Assembly (NCBI RefSeq): GCF_001999905.1
Contig: NZ_CP019640.1
Span: 1,044,501-1,108,500 of the forward strand
Length of the DNA: 64,000 nucleotides
DNA from: Planococcus lenghuensis
GTDB taxonomy: Bacteria; Bacillota; Bacilli; Bacillales_A; Planococcaceae
Direction: 5' to 3'
Shown here: piece by piece, positions 26,130 through 35,229 of the stretch
Layout: each line of letters begins with the position of its first letter
Position numbering within the stretch: the stretch's first letter is position 1
Position numbers and translations under genes: made by a program
Notes under the pieces: generated by a model
Seen by the model: the letters and a program-made list of their open reading frames with translations, nothing else
The model's database searches: none
Told to the model about the DNA's origin: nothing

Positions 26130-26834
26130 ATGCGAAAAGGAAATGTTCTGCCGGTGATTCTGTCAGCTGGGCTGCTGGTCGGGTGTTCAGAGATCGGCAT
26201 GGGACCTGATGCCGCTGCCTGCCCGCCGAATGCAGTAATTGACTGGATGGATGTCCTCATGGTGAATGGTATCACTTATGCAGCTGATGCTGAAGGCTTG
26301 AACGATGGGAATGAAGAGCAGGGCGAACGGATCGGTGAAGTGAAATACTCCATGGATGGTCATGCGTGTTCCGACCATCAATTGAGAAATGGCGATGCCG
26401 CTTTTCTGAGTACAGGTACTGATATTTATGAAGTTGCGGAGTACGATCCGGATTTCCGGGTGCTGGCAGGCGGGAAAGTGTACCAAGTGCAGGAGAATCA
26501 GCAGGCAGCAACTATCAGTGAACTTGTATGACATCGAAGGTAAAGTGTCGAAAATGAGCCTGGCCAGTCCATTTGACGGCAGTCATGTTACAGACTTTGC
26601 ACCGGAAGAAACAGCAGTGTTCCTGGAACAGTTCCTGGCGCTCGAATATGTCGGTTTGATGCGGTTTATCCTGAGATTAAAAGTGATAAGAGAGCATTTC
26701 TGCGGATTCATTTGGAAGATGGCTCATCATTTCAGATTGTATACTGGCCCACAGAAAACGTTCTGAATCCAGGTGCGAGAGGAACGGCGACCATGCAGGG
26801 AATTGTCCAGCAGAAAGTGGAGTCAGTTCAATAG
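26130..26834 (+). pseudogene. Frameshifted lipoprotein gene of the IGEV/GT repeat family
   Basis: The first part (26130-26531) encodes a lipoprotein signal MRKGNVLPVILSAGLLVGC, then DVLMVNGITYAADAEG, RIGEVKYSM and STGTDIYEV. Frame 3 then stops at 26531, while the coding sense continues in frame 1 (YDIEGKVSKMSL to EQFLALEYVG, to about 26655) and returns to frame 3 (PEIKSDKRAFLRIHLEDG to the TAG at 26832-26834). Two compensating frameshifts would restore a protein of about 233 residues. Either a pseudogene or two sequencing errors. Confidence 0.7.
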
Positions 26835-26850
26835 AAAGGGAGGAGAATTC

Positions 26851-27003
26851 ATGAAAATATCAAAAATCCGTACAGTTCTGTACACGACCGCCCGGATTCT
26901 CGGTGACATTTCCGCTGTTAAAAACGGAACAATTCATAAACGGATTGCGCGGAGAACACTTGGTAAAGCGGCCGGACGCATCATTGGGAAAATCATCAAA
27001 TAA
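26851..27003 (+). CDS. Small basic protein (50 aa)
   Basis: Fifty residues, MKISKIRTVLYTTARILGD through GRIIGKIIK, with many lysines and arginines and no membrane segment. AAAGGGAGG lies eight bases before the ATG at 26851, strongly supporting translation. Similar short cationic proteins are seen in Bacillales, but I cannot name a function. Confidence 0.75.
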   Translation: MKISKIRTVLYTTARILGDISAVKNGTIHKRIARRTLGKAAGRIIGKIIK

Positions 27004-27053
27004 ACCGGACATCAGGAAAGTGACTAGACCAGCAACACGGAAAGGAAGATTGG

Positions 27054-27386
27054 ATGAATAAAGGGATACTCATACTGCTGCTTGCTGCATTGCTGGCTGC
27101 CTGTTCTATAGAAAGCGGGATATCACAGAGTGAAGCGGAAGAAATCGCATTGGAGCAGGCAGCAGCTGACGGCTTTGGGTCTCCTGAACTATGGACCCGC
27201 TTTGGGGAAGAAACAGCGCCAGTCTATCAGTATTCCAAAACGCTTAATAAAGATGTGGGAGCATGGGCAGTCAGCATCGAAGCAGAGGGCAATCCGGCAA
27301 TAAAAAATACTCCTGCCGCCATCTACTACATTAGCAAAGAAAAAGGTGAAGTGGTCGATCAAATCCGCGGAATTGATCCGTCATGA
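27054..27386 (+). CDS. Small lipoprotein, PepSY-like
   Basis: A 110-residue lipoprotein: signal KGILILLLAALLAAC with the lipobox LAAC at residues 14-17. The mature part has ISQSEAEEIALEQAAADGFG and YYISKEKGEVVDQIRG, a helix-then-sheet layout recalling PepSY domains. GGAAAGGAAG precedes the ATG. Followed by a terminator. Confidence 0.78.
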   Translation: MNKGILILLLAALLAACSIESGISQSEAEEIALEQAAADGFGSPELWTRFGEETAPVYQYSKTLNKDVGAWAVSIEAEGNPAIKNTPAAIYYISKEKGEVVDQIRGIDPS

Positions 27387-27476
27387 AATACCGCAAAAAG
27401 AATTTTCATTTAGATTTTGAAAATAGTTTGCCATACAGAAACAAAAGAAATTGAATGAATAAAAATCGAAAACGGG

Positions 27477-27502
27477 CAGCCGCCAGTTAAGGCTGTTTTT
27501 TT
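27477..27502 (+). terminator. Terminator of the small lipoprotein gene
   Basis: CAGCC / GGCTG around a 9-base loop, followed by seven T residues. Confidence 0.7.
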
Positions 27503-27552
27503 ATTGTCTTATAAGAGGATGTCAAATGAGAGATTGACCGAAAGCCTAATGA

Positions 27553-27566
27553 GTGTAAAAATACAC
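27553..27566 (+). promoter_or_regulatory. Inverted repeat upstream of the HTH regulator
   Basis: GTGTAaaaaTACAC is a perfect inverted repeat. It overlaps the likely -10 region that follows TTGACC at 27534-27539, a good position for an autoregulatory operator. Confidence 0.5.
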
Positions 27567-27587
27567 ATATGAGGAGGCTGGGTACTT

Positions 27588-28046
27588 ATGGACAAAGAAG
27601 AGTTTATCGGCCTGATATCAGGCAAAATGAAATTGGTGCGGACTGAACAGGATTTATCACAAGATAAAATGGCGGAAATCTTAGGCATCTCCAAGAAAAC
27701 ATTGGTTCAGATTGAAAAAGGGCGGATGGATGCCAATTGGACCACCGTCGTTGCGTTCTGTGCACTTTTCAATAATAGCGAGTTACTTAACTCGATTATT
27801 GGAGACCGTCCGATGGAATTCGTTCATATGTTCAGCAATAAAGACGCAGCATTCCCGAAAGGCAGGACAAGGGGCGGGAAAGTCTGGTGGAAAGATATCG
27901 AACACCGGCAGGATTTCCGTCTGCAGCAAAACCTGATTAGCAATCATTACCGCATCCTGGATAGTGATGAATTCCGCTGGTTCAGTACATTCGATCAAGC
28001 GGAGGGCTTGCGGCGATTAAAGGAACTGCAGGATTCGGGGAAATAA
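27588..28046 (+). CDS. XRE-type helix-turn-helix regulator
   Basis: A 152-residue protein. The HTH (about 10-65) reads MKLVRTEQDLSQDKMAEILGISKKTLVQIEKGR, classic for the XRE/Cro family. The C-terminal 80 residues (WWKDIEHRQDFRLQQNLISNHYRIL and SDEFRWFSTFDQAEGLRRL) form a conserved domain I cannot name. GAGGAGG precedes the ATG, and a perfect inverted repeat sits 22 bases upstream, suggesting autoregulation. Two terminators follow. Confidence 0.85.
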   Translation: MDKEEFIGLISGKMKLVRTEQDLSQDKMAEILGISKKTLVQIEKGRMDANWTTVVAFCALFNNSELLNSIIGDRPMEFVHMFSNKDAAFPKGRTRGGKVWWKDIEHRQDFRLQQNLISNHYRILDSDEFRWFSTFDQAEGLRRLKELQDSGK

Positions 28047-28082
28047 CTGGATTCATTTAAAGCAGTAATTTCTCTCGAGAAA

Positions 28083-28110
28083 AAAGAGCGGGGGAAACAC
28101 CCCGCTTTGA
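28083..28110 (+). terminator. Terminator of the HTH regulator gene
   Basis: AAAGaGCGGGG pairs with CCCCGCTTT around a short loop. Confidence 0.7.
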
Positions 28111-28144
28111 AATCCGGATAAGATAAGTCACTTTAATAAGAGCA

Positions 28145-28184
28145 GGCAGCGAGTAATGGATTGTTATTCGCTGCCGGTTTTTTT
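28145..28184 (+). terminator. Second terminator after the HTH regulator
   Basis: GGCAGCGAGTAA and TTATTCGCTGCC form a 12-bp stem with one G-U pair, followed by seven T residues. Confidence 0.85.
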
Positions 28185-28434
28185 GGTTAACTTTTTTTGA
28201 CAAAAGCAGTCATTTCCGCTCAGGGCTTGATCATGATTTTTTCCACCCAGCTACCAAATGACTCCAGCTAACGGTATGATGAGAATAAGTTGATAGACCT
28301 TTCAGCCATTAAAGATGGATGGCAGCCGAAATGAAGTGACAAATAGTTGAAATGTATCAGGAAGGTCAACGTTATTTACTCGGATGGACTGCGGGAAACG
28401 GAAAAGATAAGGGCACGGAAAGGGGAAGTGTGGA

Positions 28435-29154
28435 ATGGCACGACTCATACTGGCATGTCTCGTGATTGTTTCCATTGCTGCAGCTTGGTTGGGATACAGC
28501 CGGCTGACCGATGATACGTATGAAGGAATGTCGATCATACCGGAAGAGCATGAGGATATTCCCTTGTATGAAGGGCTTGAACCGCAGGAACATCAGTACA
28601 CGCTGCAAGGGAATGAATGGCAGGAAGTCCGGGGCTTCTATCTCGATACATTTCCCGGGCTGGGCTGGCGGCTGGTACATGAAGAATCAGCCCTCGATGA
28701 CCCTGACGTCAGCAATGATTCGAGCGGATTTATGACCCGGTGGCGTAAAGATGGTTTCGATGGTGAACTGTGGATTTCCGGAGGCTATAACCAATTCGAT
28801 GATAAAACAGAAATCATATTTGATCAAACCCAAATTAGGACACAGTCCGTCTGGCTGGAAGAGGCACCGGACAGCATCTGCATTTATCAGACTGAAGAGG
28901 ACGACCACTGCAGCCGAACGGAAGACCCCGACATCATCCGCGTCTTGACTGATTTCGTAAATGCAGGAAACGACTGGGAAGATGCTGCGGATCTGAGCGA
29001 AGAACTGGCGGTTATTGATTTTGGCACCTTAGAGGTAAAAGTGGCACAGCCGGAAGGTGGAGATGTTTTTCTGCAATCAACTGAAGGCGTGAAAACTATG
29101 AAACCGGAACCGGAGTTTCTGAAGTTACTGGAATATGTAGTTGAGCATAACTGA
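28435..29154 (+). CDS. Membrane-anchored exported protein, unknown function
   Basis: A 239-residue protein with an N-terminal hydrophobic helix (LILACLVIVSIAAAWLGY) and no cysteine lipobox, so probably a signal anchor. The outer part is acidic: WQEVRGFYLDTFPGLGWRLVHEES, FMTRWRKDGFDGELWISGGYN and a repeat-like C-terminus. The segment resembles small Bacillus exported proteins of unknown role. It precedes the ECF sigma factor by about 140 bases. Confidence 0.7.
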   Translation: MARLILACLVIVSIAAAWLGYSRLTDDTYEGMSIIPEEHEDIPLYEGLEPQEHQYTLQGNEWQEVRGFYLDTFPGLGWRLVHEESALDDPDVSNDSSGFMTRWRKDGFDGELWISGGYNQFDDKTEIIFDQTQIRTQSVWLEEAPDSICIYQTEEDDHCSRTEDPDIIRVLTDFVNAGNDWEDAADLSEELAVIDFGTLEVKVAQPEGGDVFLQSTEGVKTMKPEPEFLKLLEYVVEHN

Positions 29155-29233
29155 TATGCAGGGGTTGATAGATAACCGAATTCACTCAGTTCTGTACGAA
29201 CTGGGATTTTTTTTGCCGTTTTTTGATTTTCGC

Positions 29234-29261
29234 TGAACTTTTTTCTTCCCGGTGTGTCTAA
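29234..29261 (+). promoter_or_regulatory. ECF-type promoter ahead of the sigma factor gene
   Basis: TGAAC at 29234-29238 with a following T tract and GTCTAA at 29256-29261 resemble the TGAAC / CGTC(TA) promoters recognised by ECF sigma factors, spaced 17 bases. Position suggests autoregulation. Confidence 0.55.
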
Positions 29262-29292
29262 TGGATACAGACAAAACGAAGGAGGTGCCGGA

Positions 29293-29835
29293 GTGGATGA
29301 CAGGGAATTGGCCCAAAAAGCGATTGCCGGGGATGATGAGGCGTTTTTGGCTGTGATGCAATTGCACAAAAAAGATCTGCTAAGAACTGCACTTGCCTTT
29401 TTGAAAAATGAGTATGAAGCGCTTGAAGCACTCCAGGAAGTGACGTACCGTGCGTATAAGAAAAGACGGACCGTGAAAGAACCTGCTTACATAAAAACGT
29501 GGCTCATCCGCATCATGATCAATTATTGTCAGGATCAGCTGAAAAAGAACAAGCGGTTTATATCACAGGATCGGGTTGCCGACACAGCGGTGACGGATGA
29601 TTTTTCACGGCTCGAGCTGCAGGAAGCCTTAGCGATACTATCACCGGAAGAACAGCAGCTGATTTACTTAAAGTACTTCCAGGACGTGAAAATCAAAGAC
29701 TTGGCAAGGCAGGAACAGATTCCGGAAGGAACAGTCAAATCGAGACTCCATAAAACACTTCGCACATTGCGGAAGCATTTCGATGACAAAGGAGGGAGCG
29801 ACCATGGCAGAACGGGAAGAAGCAAAACTCAATGA
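29293..29835 (+). CDS. ECF RNA polymerase sigma factor
   Basis: A 180-residue ECF sigma factor. Region 2 contains MQLHKKDLLRTALAFLKNEYEALEALQEVTYRAYKK, and region 4 reads LSPEEQQLIYLKYFQDVKIKDLARQEQIPEGTVKSRLHKTLRTLRKH. GTG 29293 follows AAGGAGG by eight bases. The gene overlaps the anti-sigma gene by 32 bases, the standard arrangement for coregulated pairs. Relatives in B. subtilis (SigV, SigM type) answer cell-wall damage, but the signal here is unknown. Confidence 0.9.
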   Translation: MDDRELAQKAIAGDDEAFLAVMQLHKKDLLRTALAFLKNEYEALEALQEVTYRAYKKRRTVKEPAYIKTWLIRIMINYCQDQLKKNKRFISQDRVADTAVTDDFSRLELQEALAILSPEEQQLIYLKYFQDVKIKDLARQEQIPEGTVKSRLHKTLRTLRKHFDDKGGSDHGRTGRSKTQ

Positions 29836-31132
29836 GCTCCGGAAGCGGATTGAAGCGACAGAACTGCCGCTGAACAAAGCGGATGGTGCTATTCTGCAAG
29901 GCATGGCCCGGGCAAAACGGGAACAGGAGCAGAAGCGCAGAAAACGGAAGCGAGGATTGTTGATGTTCGCTGCAGCGGCTGTTCTGTTTCTTGCGTTGGT
30001 CACTTCGATCCGGGTATCGCCGGCGTTCGCCTCATCCGTCGCATCGATTCCTGGAATGGAACGCTTCGTTGAAATGATCCGGTACGATAAAGGGCTGCGG
30101 AGCATCGTCGAAAACGACTATGTCCAGAACATTGGCGTTTCACAGACCAAGGAAAAGGTGACACTGACTATTGACGGGGTCATACTCGACGAATCGGGGA
30201 TCAACGTTCATTACACGCTGACGTCTCCGAAGTCTTTGGAACACGTGACCATCAGGCGGCCATCCATTGAAAATGGAGGCCAAGAGCTGCCGCCCGCGAG
30301 CATCGGTTATGGATTTCCGCATAACGGGGAATCGCCGACTGTCTATACGGATGTGATCGAATACCGTTTTTCGGAACTTGTTCAGTATGACAGTCTTGAT
30401 TTTACGCTGGGACTTGAAGTGGGTCTGGGAAAAGAAAAAATCGGATTCTTGGTGCCGTTCGAGGTTCCGGAACCGCCGAACCCCCCAATCCGGTTTGATG
30501 TGAACCAATCCGCGAGCATCGAAGGACAGGCATTTACAGTGGAAACGGTGACCATCCACCCGCTGCAGGTGGCTGTTGATATTAAATTCGATTCGGATAA
30601 CTCAATGAAAATCTTGAATATTGAAGATATGCGTCTCGTGGACGAAACAGGAGAAATCTGGAGTTCCATCGCGAACGGATTGACATCGACAGGCGAACAG
30701 GGAGCAGATGTAACTTACTATCTGCAAAGCAATTACTTCGAAACACCGGAAGAATTGGTTCTGAAAATCGGGAAGTTGCAGGCTGTGGACCAAGAAAACG
30801 CGGCGGTTGTTGTCGATACTGAAAGTGAAGTTCTCCTCCGCAGTCCGTCAGACGGACAATTAAAGCTTGATGAAGTGTCAAATGGCCTTATCCGATTTTA
30901 CATGGAAGATCAGGCGGACGATGGGCATACGTACGATATGTTCGGTCAAGTGACGGATGCAACCGGCAAACAAATCAATTTGTCTGCCATCGGCATGTAT
31001 CAGGATGGAAACAGAGAGTATTGGGAAGTTATGCTCGACGAAGACTATACAGGTCCGCTTGCCATCGAATTGACCGCTTACCCGACTGTTATCGAAGGAG
31101 ATGTCGAGATCCCGCTAAAAAAACCACAATAA
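29804..31132 (+). CDS. DUF4179-type anti-sigma factor
   Basis: A 442-residue membrane protein. A cytoplasmic N-terminal region (about 1-50, ELRKRIEATELPL) is followed by one transmembrane helix (RGLLMFAAAAVLFLALVTSI) and a long extracellular part with DUF4179 features such as PAFASSVASIPGMERFVEMI and several beta-rich segments. It should hold the upstream ECF sigma factor inactive until an outside signal acts. AAAGGAGGGAG gives the ATG at 29804. Confidence 0.85.
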   Translation: MAEREEAKLNELRKRIEATELPLNKADGAILQGMARAKREQEQKRRKRKRGLLMFAAAAVLFLALVTSIRVSPAFASSVASIPGMERFVEMIRYDKGLRSIVENDYVQNIGVSQTKEKVTLTIDGVILDESGINVHYTLTSPKSLEHVTIRRPSIENGGQELPPASIGYGFPHNGESPTVYTDVIEYRFSELVQYDSLDFTLGLEVGLGKEKIGFLVPFEVPEPPNPPIRFDVNQSASIEGQAFTVETVTIHPLQVAVDIKFDSDNSMKILNIEDMRLVDETGEIWSSIANGLTSTGEQGADVTYYLQSNYFETPEELVLKIGKLQAVDQENAAVVVDTESEVLLRSPSDGQLKLDEVSNGLIRFYMEDQADDGHTYDMFGQVTDATGKQINLSAIGMYQDGNREYWEVMLDEDYTGPLAIELTAYPTVIEGDVEIPLKKPQ

Positions 31133-31171
31133 GCGGTTCGTCAGCAGATGAATTTCTAAGAAAACAGCCTC

Positions 31172-31218
31172 AAAAAACAGGCGGAGAAGAATCTTGGATT
31201 TTTCTTCGCCTGTTTTTG
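31172..31218 (+). terminator. Terminator of the sigma/anti-sigma operon
   Basis: AAAACAGGCG and CGCCTGTTTT form the outer stem of a long hairpin with an interrupted inner stem, followed by T residues. Confidence 0.75.
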
Positions 31219-31345
31219 ACTTGGGCATGGATTTCTTAATTTTAGTTAAGGGGCTCGAAGTTTCCACTTTCACATGGAGCTCGTCCTTTCTTAGAAGAGA
31301 AAATGGATGAAACAGCTAAATTAATTGGAAAAATAATTACTTTTT

Positions 31346-31371
31346 TGAAACTTTCAACATTGAAGTTCGTA
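31346..31371 (+). promoter_or_regulatory. SigW-type promoter of flotillin
   Basis: TGAAAC at 31346-31351, exactly 16 bases, then CGTA at 31368-31371: a perfect match to the SigW consensus TGAAAC-N16-CGTA. It lies 40 bases before the flotillin start. Confidence 0.9.
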
Positions 31372-31411
31372 CTACAAGTAAGCAAGCAATACATACTAAG
31401 GGGGAGAACGA

Positions 31412-32908
31412 ATGGAAACAGCAGGAATTATCACATTCATTATCGTGTTGCTGATTGTGGCAGCGCTCGCGGGGGTCGGGTATTTCTTTTGGATGAAGCT
31501 CCGGTACCGGACAGCAAAATCAAATGAAGCGTTGATCATTACAGGGCCGAAACTCGGTGATCCGGAGAAAGACCGTAACATTTTCACGGATGACGAAGGC
31601 CGGTCGATGAAGATCATCCGCGGGGGTGGTTATCGCCTCAAGCGGTTCCAGACATCAACGCCGGTCAACCTGACCTCATTTCAATTGAAACTGTCAACAC
31701 CGCGCGTCTATACGAACGCGGGCGTGCCGATCGTAGCGGATGCCGTGGCGATGGTGAAAGTGGCGGATACCCTGAACGGAATCGCCAATTACGCGGAGCA
31801 ATTCCTTGGAAAAGCACAGGCGGAAATCGAGACGGAAATCATCGAAGTGCTTGGAAGTAACCTGCGGGCGATCCTATCGAAAATGACGGTGGAAGACATC
31901 AATAGTGACCGTGAAAAATTCAACACGGACGTTCAGGAAGTCGCCCAGAAGCAACTCGATCTCATGGGCTTTAAAATCACTTCCCTCGGATTGACGGATC
32001 TCCGGGATGCCGATGAGCAGAACGGCTATCTTGAGAATCTCGGCCGGCCACGGATTGCAGAAGTGCGCAAGCAGGCGGAAATCGCCGAGGCGAATACGGA
32101 GCGTGAAACGCGGATCCATCGGGCACGGACAGATCAGGAAGCGAAAGAAGAAGAGTATATCCGGCAGATTGCGATTGCTGAATCCAAAAAGCATAAAGAC
32201 ATCCAGGACGCCGCGTTCAAAGAAGAGACGGAACGCGCGCGTGCGAAATCAGAACAGTCCTATGAGCTTGAAAGAGCAAAACTTGCAAAAGAAGTACAGG
32301 ACGAGCAATTGAACCTGAGATTCATGGAACGTGAACGCGCGGTTCAACTGGAAGCGGAAGAAAGCAAGGTCCGTAAAACGAAAGCCGACGCGACCTACTA
32401 TGAAACCACCCGCGCTGCAGAAGCGGAGGCCCGCAAAGCGGCGATTGCCGGTGAAGCGAAGGCGAAAATCCGCCGGGAAGAAGGGGCTGCGGAAGCGGAA
32501 GTCATCCGTGAACGCGGGAAAGCGGAAGCGGAATCCCGGAAATTATTGGCCGAAGCGATGGAAGAACACGGCGATGTGATTATCACGGAGAAACTTATCG
32601 ACATGCTGCCGGTCTTTGCAGAAAAAGTGGCACAGCCGCTCAATAATATCGATTCAGTGAAAATCATCGATTCCGGCAATGGCCAAGGCATTCCATCGTT
32701 CGGCAAGAGCGTGACAAAAACGATGGTCGATATGCAGGAGCCGCTGAGAGAGATGACAGGCATCGACATCGGCGAACTGCTGAAATCATACGCCAGCGGC
32801 AATAAGAAGAAAATATTTTATTCGACACCTGGGGCTCTTCCGGTTGGATCGGAAGAAGCCGCGACCTTGGAGATTAAAGAAGTGGATGAAGATACGGAAG
32901 AACAATAA
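31412..32908 (+). CDS. floT: Flotillin-like protein FloT
   Basis: A 498-residue membrane scaffold protein of functional microdomains. An N-terminal helix (about 6-28) anchors it, a PHB/SPFH domain follows (about 60-220), and a very long charged coiled coil with EA-rich repeats (TRAAEAEARKAAIAGEAKAKIRREEGAAEAEVI) occupies about 230-390. The 498-residue length matches B. subtilis FloT (YuaG, 509 aa). The yuaF partner of B. subtilis is not adjacent here. Controlled by a perfect SigW-type promoter, consistent with SigW control of floT in B. subtilis. Confidence 0.93.
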   Translation: METAGIITFIIVLLIVAALAGVGYFFWMKLRYRTAKSNEALIITGPKLGDPEKDRNIFTDDEGRSMKIIRGGGYRLKRFQTSTPVNLTSFQLKLSTPRVYTNAGVPIVADAVAMVKVADTLNGIANYAEQFLGKAQAEIETEIIEVLGSNLRAILSKMTVEDINSDREKFNTDVQEVAQKQLDLMGFKITSLGLTDLRDADEQNGYLENLGRPRIAEVRKQAEIAEANTERETRIHRARTDQEAKEEEYIRQIAIAESKKHKDIQDAAFKEETERARAKSEQSYELERAKLAKEVQDEQLNLRFMERERAVQLEAEESKVRKTKADATYYETTRAAEAEARKAAIAGEAKAKIRREEGAAEAEVIRERGKAEAESRKLLAEAMEEHGDVIITEKLIDMLPVFAEKVAQPLNNIDSVKIIDSGNGQGIPSFGKSVTKTMVDMQEPLREMTGIDIGELLKSYASGNKKKIFYSTPGALPVGSEEAATLEIKEVDEDTEEQ

Positions 32909-33016
32909 CGAAACGATAAAGGGGTGGCCCAATGGGGGTCATCCTTTTCTGATGGGTATTTTTTGAAACTCTTGCCTGCTCATTTCGTCTAACAGCAATA
33001 AGGGGATGTGAAAACC

Positions 33017-33382
33017 ATGCGAACTCTATGGACCGGTTTACTGCTGCTGTCAGCAGGATGCAGCGGTCAGCAAATAATGACCGAAACAATCGGCAATCCA
33101 ACTGTGGAAGAAGTGCTGGATGAAGGCAGGGAAGATATCTTCCTCCTTGATGACATCGTGTATTTGAATGGAGAAGAGATCGATTGGGTACAGGAGCGGG
33201 AATATGTTCTCGGAGAAGAAGTCGGTGAAGTCACGGCCCAGGCGACAGAACCTGAAGAATTTAAAGATGGGACAGCGAATGTCCTTCCTGTTGGAACGGT
33301 CATTTACACTACCGATACGGAATTAAATATTGCGATTGTAAACGGGAAAAAAATTCCTTACATTCCGTTGGTTGAAGGGTAG
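33017..33382 (+). CDS. Small lipoprotein of the IGEV/GT family
   Basis: A 121-residue lipoprotein: signal RTLWTGLLLLSAGC with lipobox SAGC. The mature part has DIVYLNGEEIDWVQE, EVGEVTAQATEP and ANVLPVGTVIYTT, the same order of short motifs found in the protein at 36423 and the broken gene at 26130. The ATG at 33017 fits an 11-base spacing from AGGGG; GTG 33008 is too close. Just past the stop another frame stays open to 33526, so a 3' frameshift cannot be excluded. Confidence 0.7.
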   Translation: MRTLWTGLLLLSAGCSGQQIMTETIGNPTVEEVLDEGREDIFLLDDIVYLNGEEIDWVQEREYVLGEEVGEVTAQATEPEEFKDGTANVLPVGTVIYTTDTELNIAIVNGKKIPYIPLVEG

Positions 33383-33491
33383 AAATATTCAGTCGTAATG
33401 GATATCCATTGGATTTATTGAACGACAAGGATTTTGCAGTGCCGGTACAGAAAGAAAAGACAGTCGAAACGAAAAATGGGGAGGCCGAGAG

Positions 33492-34973
33492 ATGCACGGA
33501 AAGAAATACATGTCATTGATCATGACAGCCCTGATTTTGAGCGGTTGCAATGCCGGACAGGAAACGGAAGAAGCAGAACCGATCGAAGAAGAATCGGTAG
33601 TACCGGATATTGCGGAAGTCAAAGAATCGACAGAAGAATCAGTAGAGGAACCGGCCGAAACAGAAGAACCGGTGCCAGAACTCACTGCAGTTCAATTGGA
33701 AGACATTGAAGGAAGTCCGGCTTACGGGATTTCCATGGTGATGGATGAAGAGGGACTTTTCCGTATGAATGTGCAGGTGCGTGTGACCAATGAGACAGAG
33801 GAAGCTTGGCAGGACCTCGGCTTTCATTTTGTGCCGAACGCGTTTACAGAAGAGAACAAGCCGCTGTTTCTTGAAGAACCGGCAATTGCTGACATCATCG
33901 GTATTAAAATTGAAGAGGAAGAAGTCCCTTATGAACTCGACAGCGGCCGTCTTTTGCTGCAGCTGACTGAACCGCTCGAACCGGGAGCGGAGCAAATGGT
34001 GGAAGCCGAATATACACTTGGCCTGCCTGAAAATGGCGTCCGGCTATCTAAGGTGGATGGCAGTTTCTTTCTCGCTCATTGGTATCCGATGCTTGGACGC
34101 TATGACGAAGGCTGGAAAATCGAGGACTTCAATCTTAAAGGGGAATCATATGAGACAGGTTACGGCAATTATGTGATCAATTATGAACTGCCCCGTGAAT
34201 TCCTTGTTGCGAGCTCCGCAGTTGATGATGAAACGAAACCAGTATCGTCAGGTACAGTTGAGGGCGAGCAAATCAAGGATTTTTACATCGCATTTATGGA
34301 TCCTGAAAATTGGGTGAAGGAGACAACGACTGCAAATGACACGGAATTGCGGATTTTCATGCCTGCCGGTTCGGATTATATAGATAAGGTTGCGATTTCA
34401 GCAGAAAATGCATTTGCTTTTTTTGAACAAAAGATCGGAGATAACCCGGCCGCACAGCTGGATATTATCGCGAATAACGGGGCGATGGAATATCCGAACA
34501 TCATTGAAGTGCGTGACGCACCGGATGATTTCAGGTCAACACTCGTTCATGAAATCGGCCACCAATGGTTCTACTATCTGGTATCAAATGATCCGTTCAG
34601 CGATGCGTTCCTTGATGAGGGCCTCACCGAGTGGGCATCAGCCATGTACTTGGAAGAGATGGGGGATGCCAAGGGTTTTGAGCTTTCCGAGCGATTGACC
34701 GAGTCGAATTCCATTACTGAGTTTGCCAATGTACGCTTGGATGAGTTTGGAGAAATGGACTATTACGCAACCGTCTATGGCAAAGTGCCGCTGCTTTTAC
34801 AGGAATACTTTGAAGCGAATGGCGGAGAAGAAAAAGCGTTTGAATTCCTGTCTGCTTATTACAAGGAATTTAAGTACGAGTACGTAGATGCGGAAACATT
34901 TGCTGTGTTCTTTGAAGAACAACTTGAAGGCGATCAGCAAGAGTTCCTGAATAGCTGGCTTCGGCTTGAATGA
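33492..34973 (+). CDS. Lipoprotein M1-family-like metallopeptidase
   Basis: A 493-residue predicted lipoprotein (lipobox LSGC, residues 16-19) with a glutamate/proline-rich linker (about 20-65). The peptidase core holds HEIGHQWFYY, the zinc-binding HExxH, and 18 residues later the third ligand in DEGLTEWASAMY, as in M1 aminopeptidases. A beta-rich N-terminal part (FHFVPNAF, LEPGAEQMVEAEYTL) also matches M1 N-domains. The GxMEN substrate motif is seen as NNGAMEYPNI. It probably trims exported peptides at the outer face of the membrane. Confidence 0.85.
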   Translation: MHGKKYMSLIMTALILSGCNAGQETEEAEPIEEESVVPDIAEVKESTEESVEEPAETEEPVPELTAVQLEDIEGSPAYGISMVMDEEGLFRMNVQVRVTNETEEAWQDLGFHFVPNAFTEENKPLFLEEPAIADIIGIKIEEEEVPYELDSGRLLLQLTEPLEPGAEQMVEAEYTLGLPENGVRLSKVDGSFFLAHWYPMLGRYDEGWKIEDFNLKGESYETGYGNYVINYELPREFLVASSAVDDETKPVSSGTVEGEQIKDFYIAFMDPENWVKETTTANDTELRIFMPAGSDYIDKVAISAENAFAFFEQKIGDNPAAQLDIIANNGAMEYPNIIEVRDAPDDFRSTLVHEIGHQWFYYLVSNDPFSDAFLDEGLTEWASAMYLEEMGDAKGFELSERLTESNSITEFANVRLDEFGEMDYYATVYGKVPLLLQEYFEANGGEEKAFEFLSAYYKEFKYEYVDAETFAVFFEEQLEGDQQEFLNSWLRLE

Positions 34974-34998
34974 AGATAAAATGGGAAGGAACTTGTTG

Positions 34999-35229
34999 AT
35001 GGCTTCAAACGTAAAAGTGCTGGGAGGCAGTAAAATTCACTTGCGTCCATTAGAACTTGCGGACACCAACATACTCTGCCAGGCGCTGAATAATGACAAG
35101 AAAATGCGGCATCACACCGGCAAAAAAGCAAAAATCCTTTTTCAATTGGTTACCCTTGTCCACAAAGCCTGCCGAATGGCAGCCGATCAGCTGAAACGGG
35201 TCAATGAAGCAAATAAAGCCGCTGCCTGA
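34999..35229 (+). CDS. Short protein with a GNAT-like N-terminus, possibly a remnant
   Basis: Seventy-six residues. The first 35 (NVKVLGGSKIHLRPLELADTNILCQALNNDKKMRHH) look like the opening of a RimJ/RimL-type acetyltransferase, but no CoA-binding motif follows. The remaining residues are basic and helical (FQLVTLVHKACRMAADQLKRVNEANKAA). GGAAGGAA precedes the ATG. Most likely a truncated acetyltransferase joined to unrelated sequence; a small real protein is possible. Confidence 0.45.
   Translation: MASNVKVLGGSKIHLRPLELADTNILCQALNNDKKMRHHTGKKAKILFQLVTLVHKACRMAADQLKRVNEANKAAA

Larger units (their letters stand above)
28047..28434. other. Intergenic region of 388 bases
   Basis: It holds two rightward hairpin terminators (28083-28110 and 28145-28184) and then about 250 bases with no frame longer than a few dozen codons that has a ribosome site. 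A TTGACA at 28197-28202 has no matching -10 at normal spacing. I see no RNA gene. Confidence 0.6.
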
